Positions 45,901 to 56,456 of a stretch of 64,000 nucleotides of DNA are shown one piece after another (position 1 is the stretch's first letter; the number at the start of each line of letters is the position of its first letter). A program made the position numbers and the translations under genes. The stretch is from Schizophyllum amplum (taxonomy: Eukaryota; Basidiomycota; Agaricomycetes; Agaricales; Schizophyllaceae), in contig VDMD01000001.1 of NCBI GenBank assembly GCA_007026445.1, positions 4,526,001-4,590,000 on the forward strand, in the 5' to 3' direction. The notes beneath the pieces were generated by a model. It was not told the origin of the DNA. It did not search any database and saw only the letters and a program-made list of their open reading frames with translations.

Positions 45901-47060
45901 ATGTCTCTTCCTTGCAACTGTCCCACGAAGAATCTGGCTGGTCCAGATGGTAGACGCGACGACGACATCCAAGACGGAGATATCGTCGTCGTTACCGCAT
46001 CGCTGTTCGATCCCTTCTACGCTGCGCTGGGCACCGCCAAACCCGAGGATAACTTCCGACGAAACAATGGCTCTACCATCGTCGGGTCACGATACAGCAC
46101 CACCAGATCTACCTTGCCTCCCGCTGCTGATGGCTCCGGCGCCTCGACGATCTACGAGGATGGGCCTGACGCGCCCCTCGCGCAGCCTGGTAAACGTCGG
46201 CCGGCCATTGTTCTCGAGACGCGCGCCGACACCGGCGCAGCGGTGACGATGTCCGTCTGCCTTATGGGCACGTTCGAGGGTGTACCGGCTGCGGACATCA
46301 GCGGCGTCTTCAAGCGCTACATCACTCACGTCTACACCGACACCATGCCGGACAAGAAGGCTTGCCATTTTCACACCAGCCCGGAGTGGATAGCGCCTTC
46401 CAAAGAGCAGTGGGTCATTCCCATGTCATACGAGGTCACTCAGCGCTCTGCGCCCCCACGATGGCTGGTTCGACGAGGCCCAGACGCTAGTACACTTCTT
46501 TCGTCCGGCGATGAAGGATATCATCTGCACGACGACGCCCTCGTGCAGCTGATCCAACTAGAGAGTAGGACCTCAGCATATTTCGACTCCGTCGTCGCTG
46601 GCAACCGATCCGGTCAGCGTTCGCTGTTTGTTGAGAAGCTCAATACCGAATATCGTCGTCGGCATCCGGTGAGCGACGCTTTGCGCCTGCTGTTTGCTTA
46701 ACTTGCTCATCTCCTTCTCAGACCATCCGGACGCGCCGGAGAAATCCAACGAAGAATGCGGTCTCTACTGTAAGTCGAGCTTTTCCGCGATTCAACACTT
46801 GCGCTCATGGCATCCTAGCGGCATACAAAGCGCTTCAGCATCAGTCATCCGACACCGATAGCTATCTCTGCGTACTGAGCGAGGTGCGGTTCAGTTTTTA
46901 TTACGCTGATACTATTGTTTTGACTTCATCGCTTAAAGGATCGCCAGTTGTTTCTTTGTACCATACATACATTCCTTCGCTCTCGACCGTCATTAAGTAT
47001 CGCCCGCGGACAATGTTCTCGGCGCCTGGTGCGCCCACCACTTGTAGCCATAATAGTTGA
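45901..47060 (+). CDS. Gene B, copy 1: hypothetical protein of duplicated module
   Basis: The gene starts MSLPCNCPTKNLAG. An upstream in-frame stretch is less conserved with copy 2, so this ATG was chosen. It reads through GDIVVVTASLFDPFYAALG, RRPAIVLETRADTGAAVTMS, VCLMGTFEGV and EQWVIPMSYEVTQ to an intron after RRHP (from 46669). It continues in two further exons to SGAYKAL-type sequence and ends APTTCSHNS. No domain is recognised; the compact alternation of strands suggests a small folded domain. It lies 145 bp before gene C1 in the same orientation. Confidence 0.65.
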
Positions 47061-47205
47061 GCAACCTGTATTTTAGCCGTATCTGTAGTACGTATATCGC
47101 ACATTGTCCTTGAATATTCGTGTCTGCCCATCAACCTAATCCTCACCTATTTCTCGTCTTGAAGCTTGCAGAGAATTTGTGGCGTCCTCGACGTTCGCGC
47201 GTGAC

Positions 47206-48930
47206 ATGAGGCAAATGCTCGGAGCATTCTTCTTTCCTACCACCATCTCGAGATCATCGATGCCTCCAGATCCAGCTCCCGCTCTCTGCGATGCGACCAA
47301 CGATACCATGCAACCCGTCGCACAACACGTGGACTCCACGCAACTCGTAGAGAAATTGCGGGCGGCTTACTTCCCTTCGCGCGACGAGGAGGAAGACATC
47401 CAGTCATCCATCGCTCGTGCGGAAACCGAACGCCACGAATACACACGTGAAGTCGACCGGCTCAGGGCTACCATTGCGATGTACGAGTCGCGTATCTCGG
47501 ACCTTGACGCATGTATATCGCTGCAGAGGGCCGTTCTGGCGCCTGTGCGGCGCCTCCCGGCGGAGCTGCTGGGCAGCGTCTTCGCTTTCGCCTGCGAGCA
47601 CGGAAACACGATCACTTCGAAAATGCTGTGGCCTGCCGCCGTTATCAGCCGCGTCTGTACTCGCTGGAGGGAGATAGCCATTGCGAGCACGGCGCTCTGG
47701 TCTTTCATCTCTATGGAATTCGATGCCTCCCACAAACACAACGGGCAACTCATCCATCCGGTATGGCTGGTTACGCCCAGAGAAGTGAACGCCTACCTTC
47801 TCCTGTGTCTGCGCCGCTCCGGTGATGCCCCGCTCCGGGTAGCGCTCCTCGGAGACAGCTCAACAGCGACGGAATTTCATCAGGTTGCCCTGCAGATGCT
47901 CTGCGACGTCGCTCACCGCTGGCGCAGTTTGACGTCGACCAATGGAATGTTGGAGTCCGTAGTCAGGATGCTGAGACACGGTCTCCCGCGCCTCGAGAAT
48001 CTGGCGGTATGCCGATCGCGCACGAATCTCTGCCGGCCTGCTATGCCTGGGTATGTCCCGCGGATGCCGCAGCTGCAGTCATACTCGGGACCACCGTGGT
48101 CTGGGTTCTACGCGCGTGTAACGTCAACACTGATTCGGGTCGAGCTATCACCGGCGGAGCCGGAGCACGCTGTCGAACTGCTGCTGAACTGCACGAACAT
48201 TGTGCAGTGTACGCTTGACCTGGAAAAACTTGACCCATATTCAGAAAGGCATCAGAGGCCCCTGGACAGCCTGGCGAAAGGCCGGGTGATGGCACCTGCC
48301 CTCAGAAGTCTGCGTATCAAATCCATGCGGGCTGACTTCATCTGCGAGGTCTTGCGCAAAATCCAGGCTCCTGCACTCCGTGAGCTGCTGGTCATGCAGT
48401 CGAACTATCGCGAAGGCTCGATTGTGCTCCCGGTGGAGGAATTTCTGGGGGCTTCACCTTGTCAAATGACGCGGCTCACGTTGTGGGACGTGTCGGTGTC
48501 GGCCAACGACTTGCAGCGCATCATGGATATGACCCCTCATCTCAGGCGACTTGTGGTGGTACAGATCCCACGCCACAGTTTTGAAGAAACAGGAATCAAC
48601 AAGATGCGGTTCGTAATGCGCCGCATGTGGGAGTGCCAGCCTTTGCTAGACGACAACCTTCTGCACCGTCTCATTCCGGGTGCAGGAGGTCGGAAGTCCA
48701 TACTCCCATGTCTCGAGCGATTAGACCTGGACGGGGTAATCTCCGGCAGCTTCACGTCGCTCGCGGACATGGTGGATGACCGAAGGGAAAGTGCAACGCC
48801 CCTCAAGGCCGTTCGACTCATCGTTCGCGAAGGTTCGGAATTATCCGACGACAAGGATGCGGTCGAGCGACTTCGTGAAGGGCTGGGGCATGGATTCCGT
48901 ATGACGCGCCATTGTCCAGCACCATCTTAA
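47206..48930 (+). CDS. Gene C, copy 1: F-box-like protein with N-terminal coiled coil
   Basis: A single-exon gene of 574 aa from ATG 47206 (a second ATG at 47262 is possible). It has an N-terminal coiled coil (EVDRLRATIAMYESRISDLD) running into an F-box-like motif (LAPVRRLPAELLGSVFAFAC), with TRWREIAIASTALWSFISM next, the usual basidiomycete F-box architecture. LRR-like repeats follow (MPRLENLAV-type, CLERLDLDGVISGSFTSLAD). The predicted role is a Skp1-Cullin ligase substrate receptor. Copy 2 lies at 52131-53846. Confidence 0.8.
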   Translation: MRQMLGAFFFPTTISRSSMPPDPAPALCDATNDTMQPVAQHVDSTQLVEKLRAAYFPSRDEEEDIQSSIARAETERHEYTREVDRLRATIAMYESRISDLDACISLQRAVLAPVRRLPAELLGSVFAFACEHGNTITSKMLWPAAVISRVCTRWREIAIASTALWSFISMEFDASHKHNGQLIHPVWLVTPREVNAYLLLCLRRSGDAPLRVALLGDSSTATEFHQVALQMLCDVAHRWRSLTSTNGMLESVVRMLRHGLPRLENLAVCRSRTNLCRPAMPGYVPRMPQLQSYSGPPWSGFYARVTSTLIRVELSPAEPEHAVELLLNCTNIVQCTLDLEKLDPYSERHQRPLDSLAKGRVMAPALRSLRIKSMRADFICEVLRKIQAPALRELLVMQSNYREGSIVLPVEEFLGASPCQMTRLTLWDVSVSANDLQRIMDMTPHLRRLVVVQIPRHSFEETGINKMRFVMRRMWECQPLLDDNLLHRLIPGAGGRKSILPCLERLDLDGVISGSFTSLADMVDDRRESATPLKAVRLIVREGSELSDDKDAVERLREGLGHGFRMTRHCPAPS

Positions 48931-49003
48931 AGGAGCAGATGTCTCGATAAATATTTACGTGAAGTTTGAAGCACATGTTGTATAGATAAACATGTTTTCA
49001 TAG

Positions 49004-50436
49004 CTAAGCGCGCGGCGCGTTCCGTCTCGGCCAGCAGGACGTGAACGCGCGCTTGAGCGTAGACCTGATCGTCTTCGCGAATCCTGCGGCCTTCGTTCGC
49101 GGACTGGCTGCGATACATGAGCATCGTGTAACGGCCAGACAAAGCATACACGTACTTCGAGGGACTGTAATCTTCGTTGTTGTTGACTTCTCGCAGGCCA
49201 CCCCGTTCGCGTCCACGTCAGCAGAAGCGTGCTCAACGGACGCTTTCCGCGCGACTTCCTGCTCCAATGGTACGTGAGATGGTACTGGGGGCTCAAGCTC
49301 CGCCTTCGCGACGTCGGGCGCCTTCGCTGCGAGCGACGCCATATATTCCTCGTCCTGCCGCTTCACCTCCTCGATGTTGCGGAGCATACGTTGCTTGAAG
49401 TCTTCCTCAATCCTGAGTAATCAGTCAATGCAATGCGTAACGCGACAAGAATTGACTCACTGAGCAATGGCTTCCATCTCCTTGAAGTAGCCAGTCGGGT
49501 CGGGCGGGCTGTCCACGAGGGAGAGGTCGTACGAGACGTTCAGAACCATCCTGAGCACGCCGCCATCTTGCTCGTGTCCAATCATTGCCGCAAGAACGGC
49601 CGCGCCGAAGTCGTCGCCTTGCGCATCTTCGGGCTCGTCCTCGGCGGACGCCTCGGAATCTTCGGGACGACCTTCGTCGTCAGATTCGCGGTCCTCAGAT
49701 GGTTCGCTACCATCTACGAGGTCGCGTTGTGAGAGTCTGTCTCCATTCCGAGGTACGCCGTCCTCGTCTTCGAACTCCGAGTTCGCAGGGATATCTTCCC
49801 ATTCTGGGCGCTCGGTGTACTGCTCGTCGGCGGCCTCGATGGTCAGTTGCGTGAGTTCGGAGACCTCGTGAGGAGCAGGTGTTGTTCCGGATGCATGGCA
49901 GTCGCGCAAGGTTTCATAGCGATCGAGATCCTCGCAGAGATACTGCTCGAGCAGCATGACCTCGGGAATATTGAGGTATGACTGGGGACGGTCGTTGGAG
50001 TAGCGGAGACGAAACTTGACGGTGTCGCGGCAGCGAGCGCGGTGGTAGCAGTTCGCCCAGGGGAGTGGTGCGATGGGCTTCACGGGACGGCGCCCCTCGG
50101 GATGTGACGTGTTCGGAAGGACGGGACAGGACATGGCGGACATGAAGTGCTTGTCCGGCTCATCTCGAGGCAGGCCTTGAACGAGAAAGTCGATCTTGTA
50201 GGTGTGATAGCGAAATGAGGGGATGGGGAGACCGATGCCCTGTCGACCGTCGCGAGCGTGAGTATGACATACGTTCATGTCAGGATGCCAGAACGCACCC
50301 GAGTAATCACGGCCACATATTTCCCGCAATCATGCGATCGACACGCCTGTCTGACCTCTTCGTCGTCCAGGTGCTCCAGCGTCTCCAGAGGGTCAATCCA
50401 CACAACCACGTATGAGTTTCTCAGCGGTACAGACAT
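49004..50436 (-). CDS. Gene A, copy 2
   Basis: The same plan as copy 1: start MSVPLRNSYVVVWIDPLETL at 50436, introns at the same positions, the blocks MSCPVLPNTSHPEGRRPVK and VKFRLRYSNDRPQSYLNIPE, and end RRNAPRA at 49004. The C-terminal intron donor (GTACGT) differs from GTAAGC in copy 1 but the splice and stop are conserved. The acidic linker is shortened and diverged (EDSEASAEDEPEDAQGDD). Conservation of frame, splice sites and stop despite clear divergence indicates both copies are under selection. Function unknown. Confidence 0.65.
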
Positions 50437-50800
50437 GAGCGACGTTGATCGTCGTGAGAGTGAGGAAGAGAGGCGTCGTCATGAAACTGTAGCAATCGGC
50501 GGTCTTGCATGTTCCTTTGTGCACATTTTCGAACAAGTCGGCGCCTATTGTTCTTCCGGCGTTCCGGGCCGCTTCACGTACACCACCTTTTTGTTTCTTG
50601 AAATTCTTCGCGCCTTGTTCCCTTCCTTTTTCGTCTCGAATGCCCCATTTTGGATTGAACAACGGAATATGATATCGAACGACATGTCCTGCTGGCTCAA
50701 GCATCTCTATAGACGACGAACACAATGTAGTCGGTCACGATATATAGAGGGGATCTCACATCTTTGCGGACCATCTTCTTCCCTTCCCTAGCAACTATCC

Positions 50801-51896
50801 ATGGCTTCCCTCCCTTGCAACTGTCCCCTGAAGAGTCTGGCCGGAACGGAGGGCAGACTTGGTGATGCACTCCAAGAGGGCGATATCGTGGTAGTCACGG
50901 CCTCGTTATTCGATCCTTTCTATGCCGCTCTGGGGACCCGCAAACCTCTCGATACCTTCCGGCGGACCAACGGTTCGACCATAATTGGCACTAGATACAG
51001 TGCCGCTGGGTCCCTCCTATCTCCTACTGTCAACGGCGCAGGCGCCTCGACGATCTACGACGACTGCCCCGACCTCGCAGACACCCCGCGCTCTGGCAAA
51101 CGCCGCCCAGCTATCATTCTCGAGCGCTCGGGCGACTCTCATGGACACGTGGAGATGAGCGTCTGCCTGATGGGGACGTTCGACGGCGTCTCCGCGACGG
51201 ACATTGGCGACGTCTTCCAGGGCTACATTACCCACATCTACACCGAGTCCATGCCAGACAAGAAAGTCGGTCATATCCACAGTACTCCCGAGTGGCAAGG
51301 GCCGTCTCGCGAACAATGGGTCATTCCCATGGCGTACATGGTCACTCAGCACTCTACGCCTCCTCGGTGGAAGGTCCGACGTGACGGCGGCGGCGACACG
51401 GCTCTCGCCGAGGAAGGCTATTACATTCATAAAGCCGCGCTCTTCCGGCTTCGCGCCTTGGAACGCAAGACGACCGCCTCGTTCGACTCTGCTGTTGCGC
51501 ATAACAAATCCGGTCAGCGTTCAATGTTCGTCGACAAGCTCGACAGCGAGTATCGTCGCCGGCATCCAGTACGTGTTGCTCCCCACCTATCAGTGCCTGG
51601 TATACTGACTCTTTAATCAGACTTTCCGAACGGGTCGGAGGAACCAGGCGAAGAGAGCGGTCCCTACTGTGAGTCGCTCTACGGCCCGTGTCGAGAGTCG
51701 CGCTCATAACACCCAAGCAGCATACAAAGCGCTTCAGCATCAGTCATCCGACACCGACAGCTATTTCTGCGTACTGAGCGAGGTGCGGTTCGGTTTGTAT
51801 TACGCTGATACTATTGTGCTGCCTTCATTGCTTGTAGGATCGCCAGTTGCTTCTTTGTACCATACCATACATTCCTTCGCTCTCGACCGTCATTAA
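50801..51896 (+). CDS. Gene B, copy 2, with altered C-terminus
   Basis: Starts MASLPCNCPLKSLAG, parallel to copy 1, with GDIVVVTASLFDPFYAALGT and VCLMGTFDGV conserved. The intron after RRHP is kept. Near the end one extra C in a CCATACCATACATTCC run (copy 1 has CCATACATACATTCC) shifts the frame, so the protein ends HTIHSFALDRH at 51896 instead of running 30 or so residues further. Either copy could carry the ancestral end. Function unknown. Confidence 0.6.
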
Positions 51897-52130
51897 GTAT
51901 CGCCCGCGGACAATGTTTTCGGCGCCTGGTGCGCCCACCACTTGTAGCCATAGTTGAGCAACCTGTATTTTAGCCGTCTCTTCAGCACGTATATCGCACA
52001 TTGTCTCCTTGAACAGTTGTGTCTGCCCATCAACCTAATCCTCACCTATTTCTCGTCTTGAAGCTTGGAGTCCTCACCAGGCAGTGCATCCCGCAGCGAA
52101 TTTGTGGCGTCCTCGACGTTCGCGCGTGAC

Positions 52131-53846
52131 ATGAGGCAAATGCTCGGAGCATTCTTCTTTCCTGCCACCATTTCGAGATCATCGATGCCTCCAGATCCAG
52201 CTCCCGCTTTCTGCGATGCGTCCAACGATGTGACCATGCAACTCGTCGCACAACACGTGGACTCCACACAACTCGTAGAGAAATTGCGAACAGCGTACAG
52301 CCCTTCGCGCGACGAGGAGGAAAACATTCAGTCATCCATCGCTCGTGCGGAAACCCAACGCCACGAATACACACGTGAAGTCGACCGGCTCAGGGCTACC
52401 ATTGCGATGTACGAGTCGCGTATCTCGGACATCGACGCCCACATATCGGCGCTGCAGACTCGGAGGGCCCTTCTGGCCCCTGTGCGGCGCCTCCCGGCGG
52501 AGCTGCTGGGCAGCGTCTTCGCGTTCGCCTGCGAAGATGGCAATACAATCACGAACAGGCTGTGGCCTGCATTGGCCATCAGTCGCGTCTGCAGTTGCTG
52601 GCGGGACATCGCCCTTGCGAGCACGGCGCTCTGGTCTTTCATCACCATGAACTACGACGTCAACCCCAGCCACCACGGGCAGTATGTCCGGTCCATACGG
52701 GCGGCTACTGTGAACGCATCCCTTCTTTTGTGTCTACGCCGCTCCGGCGATGTACCTCTACGCGTAGTGCTCATTGGAGACAGCTCAGCAACGACGGGTC
52801 ACCTTCAGGCTGCTCTGCAAATGCTCTGCGACGCCGCCTACCGTTGGCACAGCCTGACGTCGACTACCCATTTTTCAACAGTTGTAGCCAGAATGCTGGA
52901 GAATGGGCTCCCGCGCCTCGAGCACCTGACGGTGCGCCAATCGGGTAAACATAAGTATAGGCTGGGGCATTCTATGCCGACGTCACAGCTGCAGTCATAC
53001 TCGGGACCCCCTTGGCTCTACACGCCTGCAACGCTCGTTCGTGTCGAGCTATCCCTCGCGGAGCCAGAGGACGTCGTGGAGTTGCTGTTGCGCTGCACGA
53101 ACTTGAAGGACCTTTGCCTAGTTCCGCCAAGGTGTCAGCTGCCCGTGGAAACGCAAGTGAGAGACCGTGTGATAGCACCTTCCCTCAGGATTCTGCGTAT
53201 CGAATCCATGCAAGCTGACTTCGTCTGGGAGGTCTTACGCACAATCAAGGCACCTGCGCTCCGTGAACTGCGAGTCATGCAGAGCAACTACCGTGAAGGT
53301 CCGATTGTGGTCGCGGTGGAGGACTTTCTGGGGGCGTCACTTTGTCATCTAGCACGACTGACATTGCGAGATGTGTCCTTGACGGCCAACGACTTGCAGC
53401 GCCTCATGGAGATGACCCCCCATCTCAAGCGGCTTGTGGTGTCACAGGTCTCCTGCCATCCTCACAGCGACACGTCAAGTCAAAAGCTCATATCCGGTCG
53501 GAGGAATGACCGCGACGGGCAGCGCGGAGTTGCGCCTCGCGAATCCGAGCACAAACCTCTGCTGGACGACAACCTCACGCACCGTCTCATTCCGGGTCCA
53601 GGAGGACAGGAGGTCATACTCCCATGCCTCGAGCGACTTGACCTGGACGGGGTAATCTCCGGCAGCCTCACGTCGCTCGCGGACATGGTGGATGGCCGAA
53701 GGGAAAGTGCGACTCCTCTCAGGACCGTTCGACTCGTCATTCGCGAAGGTTCGGACTTATCCGACGACAAGGATGCAGTCGAGCGACTTCGTGGAGGGCT
53801 GGGGCATGGATTCTATATAACGCGCCATTGTCCAGCACCTTCATGA
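52131..53846 (+). CDS. Gene C, copy 2: F-box-like protein with N-terminal coiled coil
   Basis: A single-exon gene of about 571 aa with the same coiled coil and F-box motif (LAPVRRLPAELLGSVFAFAC) as copy 1, which it matches very closely over its first third and much less afterwards. It has a local insertion of about 20 residues near SSQKLISGRRNDRDGQRG. The end LGHGFYITRHCPAPS parallels copy 1. The predicted role is the same. A longer in-frame leader without ATG precedes it. Confidence 0.78.
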   Translation: MRQMLGAFFFPATISRSSMPPDPAPAFCDASNDVTMQLVAQHVDSTQLVEKLRTAYSPSRDEEENIQSSIARAETQRHEYTREVDRLRATIAMYESRISDIDAHISALQTRRALLAPVRRLPAELLGSVFAFACEDGNTITNRLWPALAISRVCSCWRDIALASTALWSFITMNYDVNPSHHGQYVRSIRAATVNASLLLCLRRSGDVPLRVVLIGDSSATTGHLQAALQMLCDAAYRWHSLTSTTHFSTVVARMLENGLPRLEHLTVRQSGKHKYRLGHSMPTSQLQSYSGPPWLYTPATLVRVELSLAEPEDVVELLLRCTNLKDLCLVPPRCQLPVETQVRDRVIAPSLRILRIESMQADFVWEVLRTIKAPALRELRVMQSNYREGPIVVAVEDFLGASLCHLARLTLRDVSLTANDLQRLMEMTPHLKRLVVSQVSCHPHSDTSSQKLISGRRNDRDGQRGVAPRESEHKPLLDDNLTHRLIPGPGGQEVILPCLERLDLDGVISGSLTSLADMVDGRRESATPLRTVRLVIREGSDLSDDKDAVERLRGGLGHGFYITRHCPAPS

Positions 53847-54201
53847 GGGTGTTGGTGTTCCGTTACGCACCAGTAAAGCAAAGGATCGACATAGAAGTGC
53901 CGCACTTGTGCCGCACGCCTGTCTCTGTACCGTCGTGTCCGCCCCATATTATTATCATCATCATCAGCAATGCTTCCAACAATTTTTGCTCAAGAGTCAA
54001 GCTTCAAGACTCAAGAGAGGTGACCTGCACTTCCACATGTTTGTTAATGTTGTAGCTTGTGGCGCGGGCGCCTATACAGGCCTATACGCGCGTGAGAAAT
54101 CTGATGTGGCACCGCCCACCATGACGGCCGAAGGGATACGCGTCTTTGCGTCCCCCGCTTCCCCATATTCGCCGCCTGCTGTAGCTCCCCATCTCTGAAA
54201 G
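53847..54201. other. Intergenic; upstream region of dehydrogenase copy 1
   Basis: No gene. An ATT/ATC run (about 53950-53970) and the likely promoter of the next gene. Confidence 0.4.
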
Positions 54202-55170
54202 ATGCCCTCCCTCGATGCCGCTCGCACCGCCAATGCCTCGTCCAAAATGTGCGAGAACCCCGTAGGCGTCTTCATCGGTGGGACCGCCGGCATCGGCAAG
54301 GGTATGGCCCTCGCCTTCGCTCAAGCCGCGCGGGGGAACGCGCGCCTTGTCATCGTCGGGCGCAACAAGACCGCAGCAGAAGAGCTCATCGCGTCCCTTC
54401 CCCCACCCGCGAACACACAGTCGACCTTCGTCCCCTGTGACGTGTCGCTCATGCGCAACGTGCACGTCGCAGCGCGCGACATCCTCGCACTCCCGGGCGT
54501 CGACAGAATCAACTACCTGGCGATCACGACCGGCTTCTTCACGCTCCGTGGGCGGGACGAGACGGAGGAGGGTATCGATCGCAAGCTCGCAGCGCACTAC
54601 TACGCGCGGTGGACCTTCGTGAACGACCTGATGCCAGCGCTGAAGAAGGCGGTGGAGCGCAAGGAGGAGGCGCAGGTCATGACGGTCCTCGCCGCGGGCA
54701 CCGGCGGGCCCGTGGACGACACCGACCTGGGCTTGAACAAGACGTTCTCGCTCAAGAACGCCGCGCTCCAAGGCGTCACGTACAACGACTTCATGATGCA
54801 GGTGCGTTGCCACACAGCACACCTATTGCCCCAGCTGATACCCTCACAGGACTTTGCCGCGCGCCATCCGGGGATTGCCTTCATCCACAGCTATCCCGGC
54901 ACTGTACGGAGTAGCATCGTCAAGAACAGCGACTCTTACCTAATTAAGGGCGCCGCGTATGCCTTTTGGCCCCTCCTCCGTCTCACCACCGTCTCAGAGG
55001 AGGAGTGCGGCGCTTACATGACCTACGCTCTCCTGCACACGAAGCCCGGCTTCGCGCGCGTTAACAACCACGGAGACGACATCGGGCTCACGAGATACTT
55101 TGGCACCGAGGAGCAGCGGAAGAAGCTTTGGGCGCACACCGTCGAGATTACCGGCTCCGAAGCTCAGTAA
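54202..55170 (+). CDS. Short-chain dehydrogenase/reductase, copy 1
   Basis: Two exons (54202-54801, 54850-55170; the 48-nt intron is a multiple of three) give 306 aa. The N-terminal Rossmann motif GVFIGGTAGIGKGMALAFAQ binds NAD(P), followed by LVIVGRNKTAAEELIASLP with a basic residue after the second strand that favours NADP, and CDVSLMRNV. The usual SDR catalytic tetrad is not intact: at the serine position the copy reads MTVLAAGTGG, and the active-site Tyr in GVTYNDFMMQ lacks the Lys four residues later. The enzyme belongs to a divergent SDR branch whose reaction is unknown. Two more copies follow at 57207-58179 and 59205-60178. Confidence 0.85.
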   Translation: MPSLDAARTANASSKMCENPVGVFIGGTAGIGKGMALAFAQAARGNARLVIVGRNKTAAEELIASLPPPANTQSTFVPCDVSLMRNVHVAARDILALPGVDRINYLAITTGFFTLRGRDETEEGIDRKLAAHYYARWTFVNDLMPALKKAVERKEEAQVMTVLAAGTGGPVDDTDLGLNKTFSLKNAALQGVTYNDFMMQVRCHTAHLLPQLIPSQDFAARHPGIAFIHSYPGTVRSSIVKNSDSYLIKGAAYAFWPLLRLTTVSEEECGAYMTYALLHTKPGFARVNNHGDDIGLTRYFGTEEQRKKLWAHTVEITGSEAQ

Positions 55171-55524
55171 CTAGCCTGGGTTTGTGTGCATATATGCACT
55201 AAGTACTTACCAGTCAATACCAACTCTATCCAACTTGGCAAGTGCTTCTTGCCAGGTTCCGGCAGTAAGTACTTGCTGATCATGTTGAATTCACGAAAGT
55301 ATGACCAAACGCTCGTGTATTTAGGGACCAACCGCACTACGGAACTAGCGCGCGAACTACTGGTCAGAATATCGTATATAATAAGTCCTCGCACACAGCG
55401 AGTGCCTTTTGAACACAAGTAACGCGTACCCAGACAAGACAAGGACAGACAGAACAGGGTTACGAGACGGGTGTGTACGTGTAGTCCGCACGTACAAAAA
55501 CTTGGGCGATGACTTACAGATAAT
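55171..55524. other. 3' flank of dehydrogenase copy 1, part of an inverted repeat
   Basis: No gene. Contains the left arm of the inverted duplication (best at 55334-55370) and AAGTACTT-rich sequence shared loosely with the flank of copy 2. Confidence 0.5.
55334..55370 (+). repeat. Left arm of 37-bp inverted repeat around the Tra2-like gene
   Basis: GCACTACGGAACTAGCGCGC and the following 17 bp match the reverse complement of 56989-57025 with one mismatch. Confidence 0.85.
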
Positions 55525-56456
55525 TTAGTACCTCGGCTCGCGACGGTCATCGTAGCGCTTGCTGTCGACCTCACGCTCCCTGCCGTAGCCGCGCTCGCCG
55601 CGGTCTCCACGGTCGTAGTCACGGTAGCTGCCGCGGTCGTAGTCCCTGCGAGGAGGCTCGTCGTAGCGGTCGCGACCACGAGGGTGGCCACCGCCTCCGC
55701 CGCGTTCGTCCCGCGAGTAGCGGCTGTCGTACGGTCTGGGGTCGTACGGGCGCTCGGCTGGGGTAATATGAGTGCATGTGTGAAAGGGATGAGGGAAGAG
55801 GCGCACAGTCGAAGCGCTTGGGCGGCCCGTAGTAGCGCCCGGGCGTAGGTGTACGGGCGCGTCCGCGACGAGCCTGCATACCAGTCAGCTACGAAGTAAA
55901 GGGCGAATGCGGTGCACACACCTTCTCGACGCGGATGATCTTGCCCATGATTTCGGTGCTGTTGAGCGCCGCGATGGCAGCCTCCGCCTCCTCGGGCGAC
56001 TCCATTGTTACGAAGCCGAAACCACGAGACTCGCGAGTGTGAGGGTCGTACATGACAGAAGCCTTCTGGACCTAGAAAGACGCGTCAACAAAGGCGGGAA
56101 ATGGGATGCAGGGGCGCGCATACACGGCCAATTTTGATGAACGCGCTCTCGAGGTCGCGGCTGTCCACCTTGTGGCTGAGGCCAGTGACGTGGAGGTTGT
56201 TGCCGGGGTTCGTCTGACCGTCACCACGGCCGTCACCGCGACCGTCACCACGCCTGCACGAGATCAGAGTCAGTCAGGCGTAACTCTGCACCAGGACGGA
56301 TATCACGCACCCGCCACGATCCCGGTCACGGTCATCGCGACCCTCCCGACGAGGCGGGCTGCGGCTTCTGCTCGAGCGGCGAGGAGGGCCCTCGTCGCGC
56401 ATGGGCGAGCGCCTGCCATAGTCGTCGACTCCTGTCATAGCACCTCCGTTGCTCAT
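55525..56456 (-). CDS. Tra2-like SR splicing factor (RRM with RS/RG regions)
   Basis: A five- or six-exon gene starts MSNGGAMTGVDDYGRRSPMR at 56456 and ends RYDDRREPRY at 55525. An RS-rich N-terminus (RRSSRSRSPPRREGRD) leads to one RRM with RNP2 LHVTGLSHKV and RNP1 RESRGFGFVTMESPEEA, then VEKARRGRARTPTPGRYYGP, the linker signature of Transformer-2 proteins. An Arg/Asp/Gly-rich C-terminus ends the protein. It is expected to bind GA-rich exonic enhancers and promote exon inclusion in the nucleus. The gene sits alone in the spacer of the inverted dehydrogenase duplication. Confidence 0.85.
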
